From the NCBI RefSeq assembly GCF_022581195.2, contig NC_061482.1, positions 5,828,001-5,892,000 of the forward strand: 64,000 bases of DNA, in the 5' to 3' direction. Made by a program: the position numbers and the translations under genes. Positions within the stretch are counted from its first letter, which is position 1, and the number at the start of each line of letters is the position of its first letter. This document shows positions 21,411-32,857 of this stretch, in pieces. The stretch is from Helicoverpa zea. Lineage: Eukaryota > Arthropoda > Insecta > Lepidoptera > Noctuidae. The notes under the pieces are model-generated. The model saw nothing but the letters and a program-made list of their open reading frames with translations. It searched no databases and was not told where the DNA came from.

Positions 21411-21501
21411 CATTTTCCCGGCCTTTTCTTTTCTTCTTGCCACCTGAACTTGATTTTGATGTCTTGTCAGACTTATCTTTGCTTTTCCAACGACTTAACA
21501 T
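21411..21501 (-). CDS. Possible first coding exon of an unidentified host gene
   Basis: On the minus strand an ATG at 21499-21501 (context AAAAATG, with an in-frame TAA shortly upstream) opens 30 codons plus one base. They are followed directly by GTAAGCATT, a strong donor. The peptide starts MLSRWKSKDKSDKTSKSSS and continues GGKKKRKGREN, a basic serine-lysine-rich N-terminus typical of intrinsically disordered protein starts. The phase fits the 33-nt exon at 3574-3606. Upstream (21502-21720) would be 5' leader. I cannot name the gene. A processed or chance ORF is possible. Confidence 0.4.
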
Positions 21502-22312
21502 TTTTACTTATTCACAAGGATCACATCACATCTTACACAGTACATTTTTGCACGGTTTTAGTTATGAAACATTTTTAAGCCTGTTTTTAGTTTGTCAGTC
21601 ACTACACACACACAGCACAGTACACACAACACATGTCAATAAAAAGTCAGTCATTAACACGAGACAGTCACTGCACTGGTCCATAAAATGTTTCAAAATT
21701 TCACTACACTTAGTACTTTAAATCCTTGGGTTGGTTTCAGTAAGATATGTATGGCATTCGTTTATTTCAATTCCGCTTGTTTTGTCGTTGGAGTTTTATA
21801 ATTATACGAAAATTAGTCTTTGGTTTAACTTGTTAGTTTTAAAGTGTTTCACTGGTTTAAAGCTGATGTTATGTAAAAAAATGTATTCTTTTCACACTAT
21901 TCCTGAAAAAAAAGAAAGATAAGGTAAGAATTTGGTTAGTTTCAGAAGCAAACTGATGTAGCCGTGGCCCGTTATATAACATTGAATTTCCAACGATTTT
22001 CTATTTATTTTCTAAACGTCATTCATAACGTAATATTATTATATTGTAACGGTCTACTTGAAGCCATAAACGATGAGTTCTTAGAAATTATAATAATTTT
22101 AAATGAGTTAAAATTAATTAATCAATGAACATTTTTAGTGTCCATCAAACATAAAAAAGATCAATTAAAAAAGCGAGAAACGATTTCAAATTGAACAACC
22201 ACTATAAAGAACTAACAATCTCTGGGACACCCTGGGGACCTGGGAACGTTTATCTTTTGTATAACATACTGGTGGCCTGCGGTACGTGCTTCGCTACGTG
22301 TAAAATCCACTA

Positions 22313-22529
22313 TTCCTACTAATATTACAAATGCGAAAATAAATCTGTCTGTCTGTCTGTTACACTTTCATGTTTAAACAACTGAACTATATAAATAAAA
22401 GTTGATACAGAGATAGAGCTGACCTTGAGAAACAACATAGGATAGTTTTTATCCCGGGCTTTTGAAGAATTCTCTTGGAAATGCGATATAACCGAACTAT
22501 ACGCGGGCGAAGCCGCAGGCGGAAGCTAG
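22313..22529 (+). mobile_element. Short Helitron (217 bp), Lep1-like
   Basis: After an A it starts TTCCTACTAATATTACAAAT, runs into TCTG microsatellite units (22342-22362) and ends with the hairpin GCGGGCGAAGCCGC and CTAG before T (22526-22530). It lacks any coding capacity. Same family as 35100-35305 and 16511-17103. Confidence 0.8.
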
Positions 22530-23254
22530 TTTTGTTATAAATGAAGAACCGCTCGACCGATTTTGTGCAACTTCGCAACGCACTAAATAAGTAGTCCAAA
22601 CAAAGTTTGAACATTTGGTTTTGATAGGTGAGCCCGTTCTTGGGTTATAAACTTACAACGAAAAGTGTAAGATACGTAGTGTGTGCACATAGAAGAGAAA
22701 AAGAAAGAAGGACATATATAGAACTGAAACCAACATACACATCATAAAAGCCTGAACGAAAACAACGTCCCTACTTATTGCATTGGTTTGAAAAACAATG
22801 CTCCCTAATTAGGATTGAATAACCATTAACAACAGTAAACCTAAGAAAGCTTCCATTTTACAAGATTCCTATTAAATGTTCAGTAATTTAACGGCCGTGA
22901 ATAAGTGAAGGGACACGACATACCTAACTTTAATACTAGGTTTAAATAACCAACGGGGAACCGACTTAGAACATCTTTTTACTATTCATAAGTATAAGAG
23001 GGTAGGCAAGGAGACAAGAGACTATTAGGTGCATTGTAGACATCAACAATTTATTTTCAGGAAGACGGCTCGCTACAACAGTCCATAAATTATATTTAAG
23101 TGAGCAAAATATTATGGTAAATTTTGTTTATACCTGTGTATGTCGTAGTTAAAATACTGAGTCGACACCATTCAAGTGTTTGAAAATATTACCTCAATTT
23201 AGTAACTAATAGTTATTTTATTTCAAATACGATCCGATACACCTCGATTTACCT
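22530..23254. other. Stretch with no recognised gene
   Basis: Nothing supportable between the Helitron and the SINE. Confidence 0.5.
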
Positions 23255-23525
23255 TGACCTCGATGGCGCAATGGTCACCATGCCGGACTGCCGGACCTGA
23301 GGTCCCGGGTTCGATTCCCGGTTCGGTCGACATTTGTGTGATGAGCATGCTTGTTGGCCGTGGTCTGGGTGTTACAATATGTATTTATAAATATGTATAT
23401 ATGTAGCTATATGTAGTTTATCAGTTGTGTTAGCACCCATAACACAAGTTAATTAATAACTTACCATGGGGCTAACCGACCGTGTGTGAAAAGGTGTCCC
23501 GACATTATAATTATAATTAATACAC
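23255..23525 (+). mobile_element. tRNA-derived SINE, second family
   Basis: The head has an A-box TGGCGCAATGG (23264-23274) and a perfect B box GGTTCGATTCC (23308-23318), 33 bases apart. It is followed by a non-tRNA body (GTTGGCCGTGGTCTGGGTG, then ACCATGGGGCTAACCGACCG) and an AT-rich tail. The body differs from the SINE at 36016, so this is another family. It is not a functional tRNA gene: no acceptor stem closes around the boxes. Confidence 0.75.
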
Positions 23526-24609
23526 AAAATTCTATGCAGTTTAAATTGAACCATTGAACTAAAGAACGGGTTCTATCCCGATACAGAGAGTACAGAATAT
23601 ATTTAAGCTGTGGTACAAGTCCCCTACTAAAGTAACAAAACTCACTGCGTAATGCTAACGTAGTACATTTCACAAGTTTTATCGAGCGATGTAATGAAAT
23701 CGTGATTTATAGTAGGGGTTGTATGCAGTTGACAGCAAACGCCATCTATTGCAGATGACTCCAACCCGGAAGAGGGTGGAGGGCAAGGGTGACTTGCAAC
23801 CTTCGTGGTGTAATGGCGACACTGGACATTTCAACCCTATGCCAAACATTGATGTAAAAACCCAAATTGCATTCATTTTAATTCGAATTTCCATTTAAAC
23901 AATAATAACAAAATGTAAAAAAATGTTAAAACAAGATTCCCTGTAAGTGAAAATATTCGTAGTTGAACACATAAAAAAGTTTGTTGTCAGTGCCCAGACA
24001 TAGATAAGGCTGCATTGATTTATGCGTAATCTGTGTCTAGATTTCACGGGGCTGCAAGCGAGCTAGACTTCCGGGCGCGTATGTTATTGCGAAGGAAAAT
24101 AGGCTCTGTATTTTCCAATAAACCGTGTTTTGTGATAAAAATGATTGTGTGTGGTTGAACTTTGTGGAACTGACTGGTGTTTGTGACTTTTGGGACATAT
24201 TTGCCGCTAAAAAATAGGAACTATGTGATACCTGGCAGGACTCGATCAATTAGTGCACCGTGGAACAAAGACTGAAGTCCTTTACGAATGTTCTTGTGAA
24301 AATCTCTAAATCTTGGCATCTTATAGGGCTGCGGTGCGGTAACGGTGACTTTTAACCCCGCTGTGAATACGCTCGTAATCAGACGGACGGGTCTCAGTCT
24401 TAATTATGTAACAATTAAACAATCCTCAATCCTCTAGGGATATATAAACTATACAAAAGTGCCTATTTCCTTGAAGCCTATTGCCTAAGAGTGTCGTGAC
24501 TATCAAAATCAACACGAAATATCAAAAAAAAGGTAAGCATAAACAACGTAACTCTGACCCCATTAATTACTCAAAATAGTTATGTAACAGGTCAATACGG
24601 ATTTTTCAG

Positions 24610-24687
24610 AACTAGCCACCATTTTGGTTTCCCGGGTCCGAGCCTCGGCAGTCTGGCTGCGGTCGTCGAGGCGACCTGCAGTCAGCG
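24610..24687 (+). CDS. Possible 78-nt internal exon (plus strand)
   Basis: ATTTTTCAG before and GTAAACTTCC after give a good acceptor and fair donor. The segment is much GC-richer than its flanks and is a multiple of three. Two frames are open; the phase-1 reading begins TSHHFGFPGPSLGSLAAVVE. It may equally be a non-coding leader exon, because a further donor-like AG|GTAAGAG lies at 25855. I do not recognise it. Confidence 0.3.
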
Positions 24688-26833
24688 GTAAACTTCCTTA
24701 ACTTTAACTTAATTAATTTAAGAGTGAATAAAAGAATTTCGGTTTAAATATGTGGCTGCTCTAATGGCAAGTACCTAATGGAGAGTTCCAATTTTGGTGT
24801 GGAAGATTAGGTAACTTGAAAATTTTGCCAACTATTCTATGTCTGCAATGTGTAGTGGATACAAAGGCCTGGTAATAATTAATAACATAAAAAGTCTTAA
24901 TTTTGTATCAAGGCTTGTTATTTATGTTTACTTCCATCTCAGCATACATGTATGAAATGTATTATATATAATAATGTACTCAATTCCTGCTGTTTATCAA
25001 GTATCTGTTTGTGCTTAAGTAAATGAATGTGTAGAAAAATACTGAAATATGTTTAGATTAGTCGCTTATGTCAAAAATATTGTAAATGCATGATTAACGC
25101 TATTGTACCCCTACTGTACTTAAATTCTTTGTTTCCTTGAATGTGAGCCTCCTCTTATGTTATATTTGTTTTCAATAATATTCAAAGCTTCTTAACTGTG
25201 GCATCAAATGTCTAAATATATTAATTTAGATAAAAACCCTTTGTCTTTGTGTAGGTCCTAACAAAGACTGTGGATTCAAATGGAACCCAGTGGGGTTAGG
25301 TACCAGTTAGTCCCTAAGAATCCATGATTTGAATTTTCCAGTGAGCTAAGAGTAATGCATTTATGATACATTCTCGCGATTTTAAAGGATTAAAAAAAAA
25401 TATGCGTTTCGAAATTCCGCGCATTTGCGCGCGCCTGTTATCGATCGCCATTTTGGCAAAAGCTTTGCAATATAATCGCAGTAACTCAAAAAACTATTTT
25501 ATTTGATCCAATAAGTGGACGTACGTTGAATATGCTTTACTTTGTGAATAGCTACCAAGTGCAATCGTGCATCAGCAAAGGAAATAAGGTAGGGTTCAAT
25601 CAGATTGCGAATAATAGTAGTACAAGGATTTTTACGTACATAAGTACATTATGTAAGGTTATGTAATGTATCCCGCCCCTTTTATCTGAGGTAGCTCATT
25701 TTATTTTGCGTTTCCCTAAGTTTACACAATCTCGTATTTACAGCATATATTGTCGCGGTTGAATAAACAAATTCACTAACCATAATCAATTGTGTCCGAG
25801 TCTTTGTTAACCGAAGTTGATTTCAAAGTGTACTTGCGAACTAAGGTATATACGAGGTAAGAGTAAAAATAATTATTTAGTTATATATATATATTTTTTT
25901 AATTTGATCTTTTAATTTATGTGTTTAAAATAAATAAATGTATTGTGATGGCTTATTTGTTCTATTTCTGACTACTTACTCTATGTCCTGCATGAGCTCT
26001 CCGTTTTCGATGTAAGTATCTATTAGCAGTATTATCTTTTAAAAAGGCGAATAAAAACTACTTAAAGAATGATGGTGATGTTGTCTGGTGAATTACTGTT
26101 TTAATAACTTGAATGATATGACTTTTAGTATATATTTCAAAATTTTGGGGGCCGTCTCATGTGATTCTGATTTCAAAATTCTGAATGCTGATTTTTAGTC
26201 CGTAATGATCAAAACACTTTTTTATTTTGAATATAATCAAAATATCGGAACATTCTAACAGAAAGTGTGTTTTATTTTTAAATAGTTTAAATAGTCTTGG
26301 ATGTTAAAACCTTAGCATGTCCTATGCGTGCGAGTAAATTCTTACTATCCATTTGTGCATTTATATCGGTTTAGTACTTTTGGCGAGCAAGCGCGACAGA
26401 CACACAGTGACTTTAGCTTTCATAATATTCAAAGCGAGTTGCACAATTAACTATAACATATATATGGAACCATACCTCAACCAGCTGTGAAATTGCAGTC
26501 AGGTCAAATCGCTGGTTTGGTAACTGAAAATGGTTCGGTTATCGTTTTAGTTAAATGGTGCAACCCATCGTGACCCAGAATGATATTATATGATGTTGAT
26601 ATATGATGGTGATAGATAGCTATATGATGATGATGATTATTAATTATTATATTCGTACACAGTATACCTACGTCGCGTCATTCCTGTTACTATAAGTGCA
26701 AGCTAATCATTTTCCAAATACGACTCATTGCAATAGTCTAATAATCATATGATTATTGATTTCTTACATTTTATTTGAAGTCTTTTGTTTAATTCAAATC
26801 ATTTTGAAAACTAAGCTCATCACATTTCCCAAC
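24688..26833. other. Stretch with no recognised gene
   Basis: AT-rich. A CpG-rich patch near 25410-25460 around GCCATTTTGGC could be promoter-like, and GTAAGAG at 25856 could be a donor of a leader exon. Nothing further is supportable. Confidence 0.4.
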
Positions 26834-27090
26834 AATGTTGGGGTTGGCTTCCAGACTTGCCGGATGCAGCTGAGTACCAGAGACTTACAAGGAGCCTTTC
26901 TGACCTCACCAACCCAGTTACCCGAGCAACCCAACACCCCTCGGTAAGACTTTCTGGCCTTTTGACTACCGATAACCTGACATGGCTTTTGACTACCCGT
27001 AACGACTCCCAAGGATTTAAATAACAGCCGGAACCTATAGTTTATCGTCCTATACGAACACCTATGCCTGTTTAACCTTTTCCCAACTAT
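26834..27090 (+). repeat. Dispersed repeat, plus-oriented copy
   Basis: Contains AATGTTGGGGTTGGCTTCC, GAGTACCAGAGACTTACAAG, CAGTTACCC and ACTACCCGTAACGACTCCC in the same order as 50848-51090. It is an unclassified lepidopteran-style interspersed repeat. It faces the minus-oriented copy that follows, so the pair is tail to tail. Confidence 0.7.
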
Positions 27091-27955
27091 GTTAAACCGT
27101 AGGTCCCGGCTGTCATTGAACATCCTTTTTTTAACGACGTCGAAAATCATCATCCCGCTGTTGGTTAGCAGTGGTGAGGGAGTGTCAGACTTTTACTGAC
27201 TTAAAACCGTCGTGTTCCGCCGAAGCCTTTTATGTTGGTATCAGTGCCGCGGTAACTCTTTCGAACAATCCAGCAGCCCCGGCAAGCCTTGGCCCTGCTG
27301 GCTCCCGCTGGGGTTGCTGACATCTGCTTGAGGAGCGCGTGGAACAACGCGCGCCGCCGACATGGGTCCGTTGTCTAAAAAGACGGAGGGACGATGATCC
27401 ACCCAAACTCACCACCCACAGACCCACGTCTACGGTGGCTAGAAGTCATCTCGCGACATCCGGCGCCCGTGGTGTCTACCTGGTCCAGCGCGGCGGCCGG
27501 GATGAGAGGTGCGCATTCTCTGTCGTTCCGCCGCCTCCTTTTCGAGCATGACTGCCTCGCAGAAGGAGGCGACGGCATCCCATTCCCTCTCGCCCCAGAC
27601 CATGGCCTGAACCAGAGCCGGACGCGAGAGGTCGCCGCCGCCTAAAGCCTCGACGAGGACCCGGCAGTGTCCTTCCCACACAGGGCACACCTAGACAGTG
27701 TGACCCACAGTGGTGACACCCGGGCGCCTCCTCACGACCGATTCGATGCAGGTACCTCCCGAAGTCATTGAACATGCTGGGCTGTCGTTACGGATCAATT
27801 TTACCAAGGGGTATTGGGTTGCCCAGGTAACTGGGTTGAAAAAGTCAGATATACAGTCGCTCCTTGCAAAACACTGGTACTCAGCCGCATCCGTTTAGAC
27901 TCCAAGCCGACCCCAACATAGTTGGAAAAAGGCTTGATAGGTGATGATGATATTT
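27091..27955 (-). repeat. Dispersed repeat, minus-oriented copy split by an R1-clade insertion
   Basis: The minus strand from 27955 carries the same family (TATGTTGGGGTCGGCTT, GGCTGAGTACCAGTGTTTTG) down to 27764. It then resumes from 27123 with the typical AGCCGGGACCTACGGTTTAA. The 640-bp gap is the retrotransposon insertion at 27124-27763. Confidence 0.7.
27124..27763 (-). mobile_element. R1-clade non-LTR retrotransposon, 3' fragment (640 bp)
   Basis: The minus strand encodes the end of an R1-type reverse-transcriptase ORF: FGRYLHRIGREEAPGCHHCG (start of the C-terminal CCHC finger), a frame shift, then CPVWEGHCRVLVEALGGGDL and a WDAVASFCEAVMLEKEAAER segment. About 300 bases of 3' UTR follow, ending in seven A residues. 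A 12-bp target duplication (GTCATTGAACAT, plus strand) flanks it at 27112-27123 and 27764-27775. Over 4 kb of 5' sequence is missing, the usual 5' truncation. It is not in rDNA, so it belongs to a dispersed R1-clade family or moved off target. Confidence 0.85.
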
Positions 27956-28194
27956 TTTGCATTTGGGGCGTAAAATCAATTCACTGTGTTAGATTATGTA
28001 TTTATATGAATCTTTTTGTTTAATTATCTTTTTGTTGAATTAACTATATTAAACAGTATTGTATAATTTTGTCCTTTTTTATTTTGTTATGTCCTTCCTG
28101 GTTCTCGTCTTATTTTAATAAATTAAAAAAAAAATGCAACACAAGGTTTTTCAGTTGTTCATATAATATAGTTTGGTCACAATCTAGCTGGCTA

Positions 28195-28243
28195 CAGTAA
28201 GCAGTTATCTCGTGTCGCGGGTGAAACCGCGGGTGAAAGCTAG
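28195..28243 (+). mobile_element. Helitron 3' end fragment
   Basis: GCGGGTGAAACCGCGGGTGAAAG followed by CTAG and T (28240-28244) has the hairpin and terminus of the Helitrons at 38.9 and 57.4 kb. No matching 5' TCTATACTAAT start was found upstream, so only the tail is recognised. Confidence 0.5.
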
Positions 28244-28479
28244 TTAATAAGTATTAGGTATGTCGTTTTTTTTCTTTTGCATCTGGGGTATCTGGGGTCC
28301 AAAACTAATTCACGGTTAACAAGCTAAGCAGTTTGAAGTTACTCAGAATTCAATTCAACATAAATAAAAACAAAAGTACCCACATTAGTTAGAAGAATTC
28401 GTTGTTTACTACTCTTATCGCCGCTTTTATATGTAAATAAGTATGTATGCCGTCACATTGACGATGCGCGGTCTGAAAG

Positions 28480-29229
28480 AATCCCCACTGAAAGAGCAGC
28501 GTCCGGCAGCGGCCGTAAATGCAAGTGATTGAGCGGGCCGCGCGACGCCGCGCCGCGCTCTTAGGCCTCATTTACGGAGACGCGGGTCGTCTCGCGTCGC
28601 GTGTAGCGTGGCGTCTCGCGGCGCGTCAGATGTTTTTTCTGTTCACGGCGGGGCGGCGCGTGCAGCGGCACGCATCATCGCACGCGTAAACGCAAACTTA
28701 TAGCAATATACGACCATGTTCATAGAGAAGCGAGACGGGAAGCTCGGCGGTGCCCGCCGCGGCGCCCGCGACGAGTCCTCTAGCGTGTAGCGAATCACGC
28801 TTCGGGCATCGCGGCGGCGCACGCTCAACTCGATCAAATCGACTTGTTTTATGTTGGCGAGAGATTAGAGCCATATTTTAATACATAGTAATCTTTGATG
28901 GGAGCGCACGTGTCGCAACTTCCAGCATGAATGACGAAAAATTGGAACTAGCTTCATCGAGAATTGCCGCTGCGTGCGCCGCCGCGATAAACGCCGCGTG
29001 GGACGCGTCGGTGACATCCGCGGGCACGGCCGCAAAAAATGCCATAATTCAAACAAACGCGTCTAAAATCGCTTCTCCGTAAACGCACTCATACAACGCC
29101 ATATATTTGAATTCAGTGCGGGCCGCGCCGCTCAACGCAACGCGCGACGCCCCGCGTCTCCGTAAATGAGACCTTACATTGTCCGTGCTCTTACGGCCGC
29201 TGCCAGCCGCTGCTCTTTCAGTGGGAATT
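28480..29229. mobile_element. Outer MITE (about 135 bp) interrupted by another MITE
   Basis: Arms AATYCCCACTGAAAGAGCAG and on through GGCAGCGGCCGTAA pair at 28480-28520 and 29191-29229. Removing the inner element (28564-29173 plus TTA) leaves a mini-element of about 137 bp. Confidence 0.65.
28564..29173. mobile_element. Inner PIF/Harbinger-type MITE (610 bp)
   Basis: Terminal inverted repeats GGYCTCATTTACGGAGACGC are flanked by TTA (28561-28563 and 29174-29176). The interior is CpG-rich. A 55-codon minus-strand ORF near 29043-28875 and other small frames lack recognisable domains. Confidence 0.8.
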
Positions 29230-29644
29230 GACCCTTAAGGTATTTGTTGTCGAAACTCATATACAATGTATTGTTATTTTTTTATATAGATTTAGCTTAA
29301 CAATAGCAAATTAGGAAATGTCATAAAATATGAAAACAAACAAAGACATAGTTAGTGAAATATTTAACAATGAAATTGCCTTGCCGCCAATTTGTCTGCT
29401 TTGGTCTTTCTAGTGTTAATTATGTAAAAATAATTATAATTTTGTTCTTTTTTAATTTTGTTATGTTCTTCCTTTAGTTCCTGTCCTATTTAATACAAAT
29501 TATAACAAAATGCAACGATAGGTAAGTATTTCTTAAAAGACATGCAAATTGCACAAGCTTAACGTTGATTGTGATCTCGTATCTTTACTTTTTTAAACTA
29601 TCTTTAAAAATTCACATTTATGGCTCTCTCTTTACCTCTGCCTA

Positions 29645-30150
29645 CACTCCCGTGCAAAAAAATGGAATCGCCCCCTTGCGCTATACAATTACAACGATTG
29701 CCAATGATACAATATTGTATTTACAGTTAAATGTTTATGGTCTCGTTTGAAAGCCGATTATTTCAAGAGCTAATCATCTTTATTTAAGACAGCAACGAAA
29801 ATCGGGCGAAAAATAAAATTGAGCTCAGCTGAAAAATTGAACATTTCAAACACAATCAAGCATAGGTTATTGTTTCAGTATTTTTTTTTCCTCCTTTAGC
29901 CCTTATTATTGCTTTTTACGGTTTCTCATGGACCTGATGAGTTTTTAACTGTTTCTTGCGGTATTCCCTCTCATTCCTCTACCAGCGCCATTTTCAGCTC
30001 AAATGATTTTTTGTTTCTACCCTTCATTTAAAGCTAAAAGTATAGGCTTTCAAACGAGACCATAAACATTTAACTGTAAATATTGTATCATTGGCAATCG
30101 TTGTATTTGTATAGCGCAAGGAGGTGATTTCATTTTTTTTCTCGCGAGTG
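29645..30150. mobile_element. Tc1-like MITE with ~110-bp inverted repeats (506 bp)
   Basis: Left arm 29645-29756 and right arm 30040-30150 match, including CCTTGCGCTATACAA, CGATTGCCAATGATACAAT and TTTATGGTCTCGTTTGAAAG. The ends start CACTC and are flanked by TA (29643-29644 and 30151-30152). The arms are alike except for small indels; no transposase is left. Tc1-like assignment rests on the TA target and the CACTCNCGTGCAAAAAAATGG-type start. Confidence 0.8.
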
Positions 30151-30152
30151 TA

Positions 30153-31623
30153 TTTTAAACAAATCTAAGTACATACAAACTTGTTTGCATAATGTTCATT
30201 GTGTGTCTTTCTTACTTCGATACTATAAAAGCTTTTTGGAAACATGTATGTCCAGGTTATGTTAAATGCCATGTGAGTAACTAATTGCATAAAATAATCT
30301 CAATATCTAGCTTTTACAATGTGAAGCTTTGATTCATTTGCAGGGATACTTTTATTAACCCTTCACCCAGTGGAGAAATTTTAATAGCGCGCCATCTGTC
30401 GGGCGGCGGACAGACTATGCAGTTGCAACTCGCATTATGAATTCGCAATTTACCGTACAGGTGGCGCTTTTATCAACGAACGTCAATGTTGTAAAATTTT
30501 AATTATTATTTGCCCAAAACGATGAAAAAATCATGGCTAGCATCCTAATCACGGTTAGCTGTAACTTTTAAATGCAATTTTAGATAATATTTGTGTACTT
30601 TAATTAAAAATAAGTGGGTGTATGTACTGCAATTTTTAACACGATGTTAAAAGCTACCGGCATTTTGAACAGATGGCGCAGTTGCAACATCACGGATATT
30701 AATTTGATTCTTTTTTATTTAGCTCGTTTTTATTTTACCGGACATTGTGAATACTTTTTGAATTTAGTTTTGTTTTTGGAAATTAAATTAGTATACATAA
30801 TAAAGAATATATCTATCTATCTTTGAAATAAACTACGAATTATTTTACGTGCATTTAGCGCCATCTACCGAGGGGTGCATTAAAACGTATTCAAGACATT
30901 GTATGTAGGTTGCTTGGGGTTGCGATAACATGCAAACCAGAGGTCGCTAGAAGACTGAACTGAAATTAAATTAGTGTTGGTATCACAAAGTGGGACGATC
31001 CACGCCGTCGCGAATTCTGCGTTCCCGAGAGCATTGTCACAAATTATAATAGCACTTCTGTGTAAAAAATGCCGACTATTGCTTTTTTATAGAACGAGTT
31101 CTATATATACCTACTATGTATATGCGCGTCGCAATGCTAAATATAGGCACCTACTTAAGTTACAGATCTATTTCTTTCAATTGCAAGTTTTTTTCAAATA
31201 CAAAACCATTTATTTAGGACAATATTATACAAGGTAAACGTTCTTTTTTAATAAATAGTTTTTTGTAGGCAGCATTGAAGGGTCAAGTATTAAACAAATA
31301 TTTATAGGATAGATACCAATAAGTATGTAGTAGGCAGTTGATAATTGGGTTTGTGATACCTATCTAATTAAATATTAATTATTATTTACCATACACATTC
31401 TGAAAAATATTGTGGGTTGAGATTTTAAATTATAAATTGCAGCTATTCGGTAGCTCGATATTTATGTAGCTTACTAACCAATAATAGTTAGGGCTAAATA
31501 CCTTACGTGAATTAACCGCATCGGAATTTCAATAGATTTTTGGCTGTTCACTTATAATTTTGTCAGTTGAATAACAAAATAAATTTAGTGCAAAGTTTCA
31601 GTCCGATAAAAGTGAAAACTGAA
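30153..31623. other. Stretch with no recognised gene
   Basis: AT-rich. GCGCCATCT words recur (30385, 30862), but no element boundaries were found. ORFs at 30614 and 30974 have no recognisable domain. Confidence 0.5.
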
Positions 31624-31827
31624 GCTTGTGGCACATTATAGCAGCACCGCAACAGCACGGCTGCAGCACGGCGTCGCCTCGAATTAAGACTACGGCTAGC
31701 TGCCAGCGCGCTAACCACGCGCTGTCCGCTCGCCGTCGGCGCGCCGCTAGCGCGCCGTTGGCGCGCCGGCCGCGCGCCGGCCACGAGGTGTAAGCTTGCT
31801 GTCATCGCAAACTCAGTATTATTTTAA

Positions 31828-32340
31828 AGGTTATGGCACATTATAGCGGCACCGCAACAGCACGGCTCCACACCAGCATTTAAGTTGTCATTCAATTTAG
31901 AGCATTAAATCGTGTATATTATAATATATTTCGTAATGTCAATATGAAAAAGCCAACGGCGAGCAGTCAGCGTGCTTGCCGCTTCCACACAACTCGACTC
32001 GCCGCCCGCGTGCTGCAAGCGAGCGGTCCTCATGCGTACAGCGCGCCGACGGCGTGCTAATTGCGCGCCGACTCCGAGCCGGCAGCGAAACAACGTCATT
32101 ACGTCGTGTTCGATCATAACATCAATCATAATCGTCTTAAAATAATATTGAGTTTGCGGTGACAGCAAGCTTACACCTCGCGGCCGGCGCGCGGCCGGCG
32201 CGCCGACGGCGAGCGGACGGCGCGCCGACGGCGAGCGGACAGCGCGTGGTTGGCGCGCTGGCAGCTAGCCGTAGTCTTAATTCGAGGCGACGCCGTGCTG
32301 CAGCCGTGCTGTTGCGGTGCTGCTATAATGTGCCACAAGC
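31828..32340 (+). mobile_element. TTAA MITE, dimer copy 1 (513 bp)
   Basis: Bounded by TTAA at 31824-31827 and 32341-32344. Ends AGGTTATGGCAC and GTGCCACAAGC carry about 30-bp inverted repeats including GCACCGCAACAGCACGGCT. The right half holds a GCGCGCCGACGGCGAGCGGA unit repeated in tandem. ORFs here (87, 69 and 61 codons) are CpG-rich by-products. Confidence 0.85.
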
Positions 32341-32344
32341 TTAA

Positions 32345-32857
32345 AGGACGTGGCACATTGCAGCAGCACCGCAACAGCACGGCTCCATACCAGCATTTAA
32401 GTTATCATTCAATTTAGAGCATTAAATCGTGTAAATTATAATATATTTCGTAATGTCAATATGAAAAAGCCAACGGCGAGCAGTCAGCGTGCTTGCCGCT
32501 TCCACACAACTCGACTCGCCGCCCGCGTGCTGCAAGCGAGCGGTCCTCATGCGTACAGCGCGCCGACGGCGTGCTAATTGCGCGCCGACTCCGAGCCGGC
32601 AGCGAAACAACGTCATTACGTCGTGTTCAATCATAACATCAATCATAATCGTCTTAAAATAATATTGAGTTTGCGGTGACAGCAAGCTTACACGTCGCGG
32701 CCGGCGCGCGGCCGGCGCGCCGACGGCGAGCGGACGGCGCGCCGACGGCGAGCGGACAGCGCGTGGTTGGCGCGCTGGCAGCTAGCCGTAGTCTTAATTC
32801 GAGGCGACGCCGTGCTGCTGCCGTGCTGTTGCCGTGCTGCTATAATGTGCCACAAGC
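32345..32857 (+). mobile_element. TTAA MITE, dimer copy 2 (513 bp)
   Basis: Same length and orientation as copy 1, with roughly a dozen base differences. It shares the central TTAA (32341-32344) and is closed by TTAA at 32858-32861. The ends are AGGACGTGGCAC and GTGCCACAAGC. Confidence 0.85.

Noticed and set aside
23264..23318. Possible tRNA gene (A and B boxes)
   Set aside because: No acceptor stem or anticodon arm closes around the boxes, and a SINE body follows directly.
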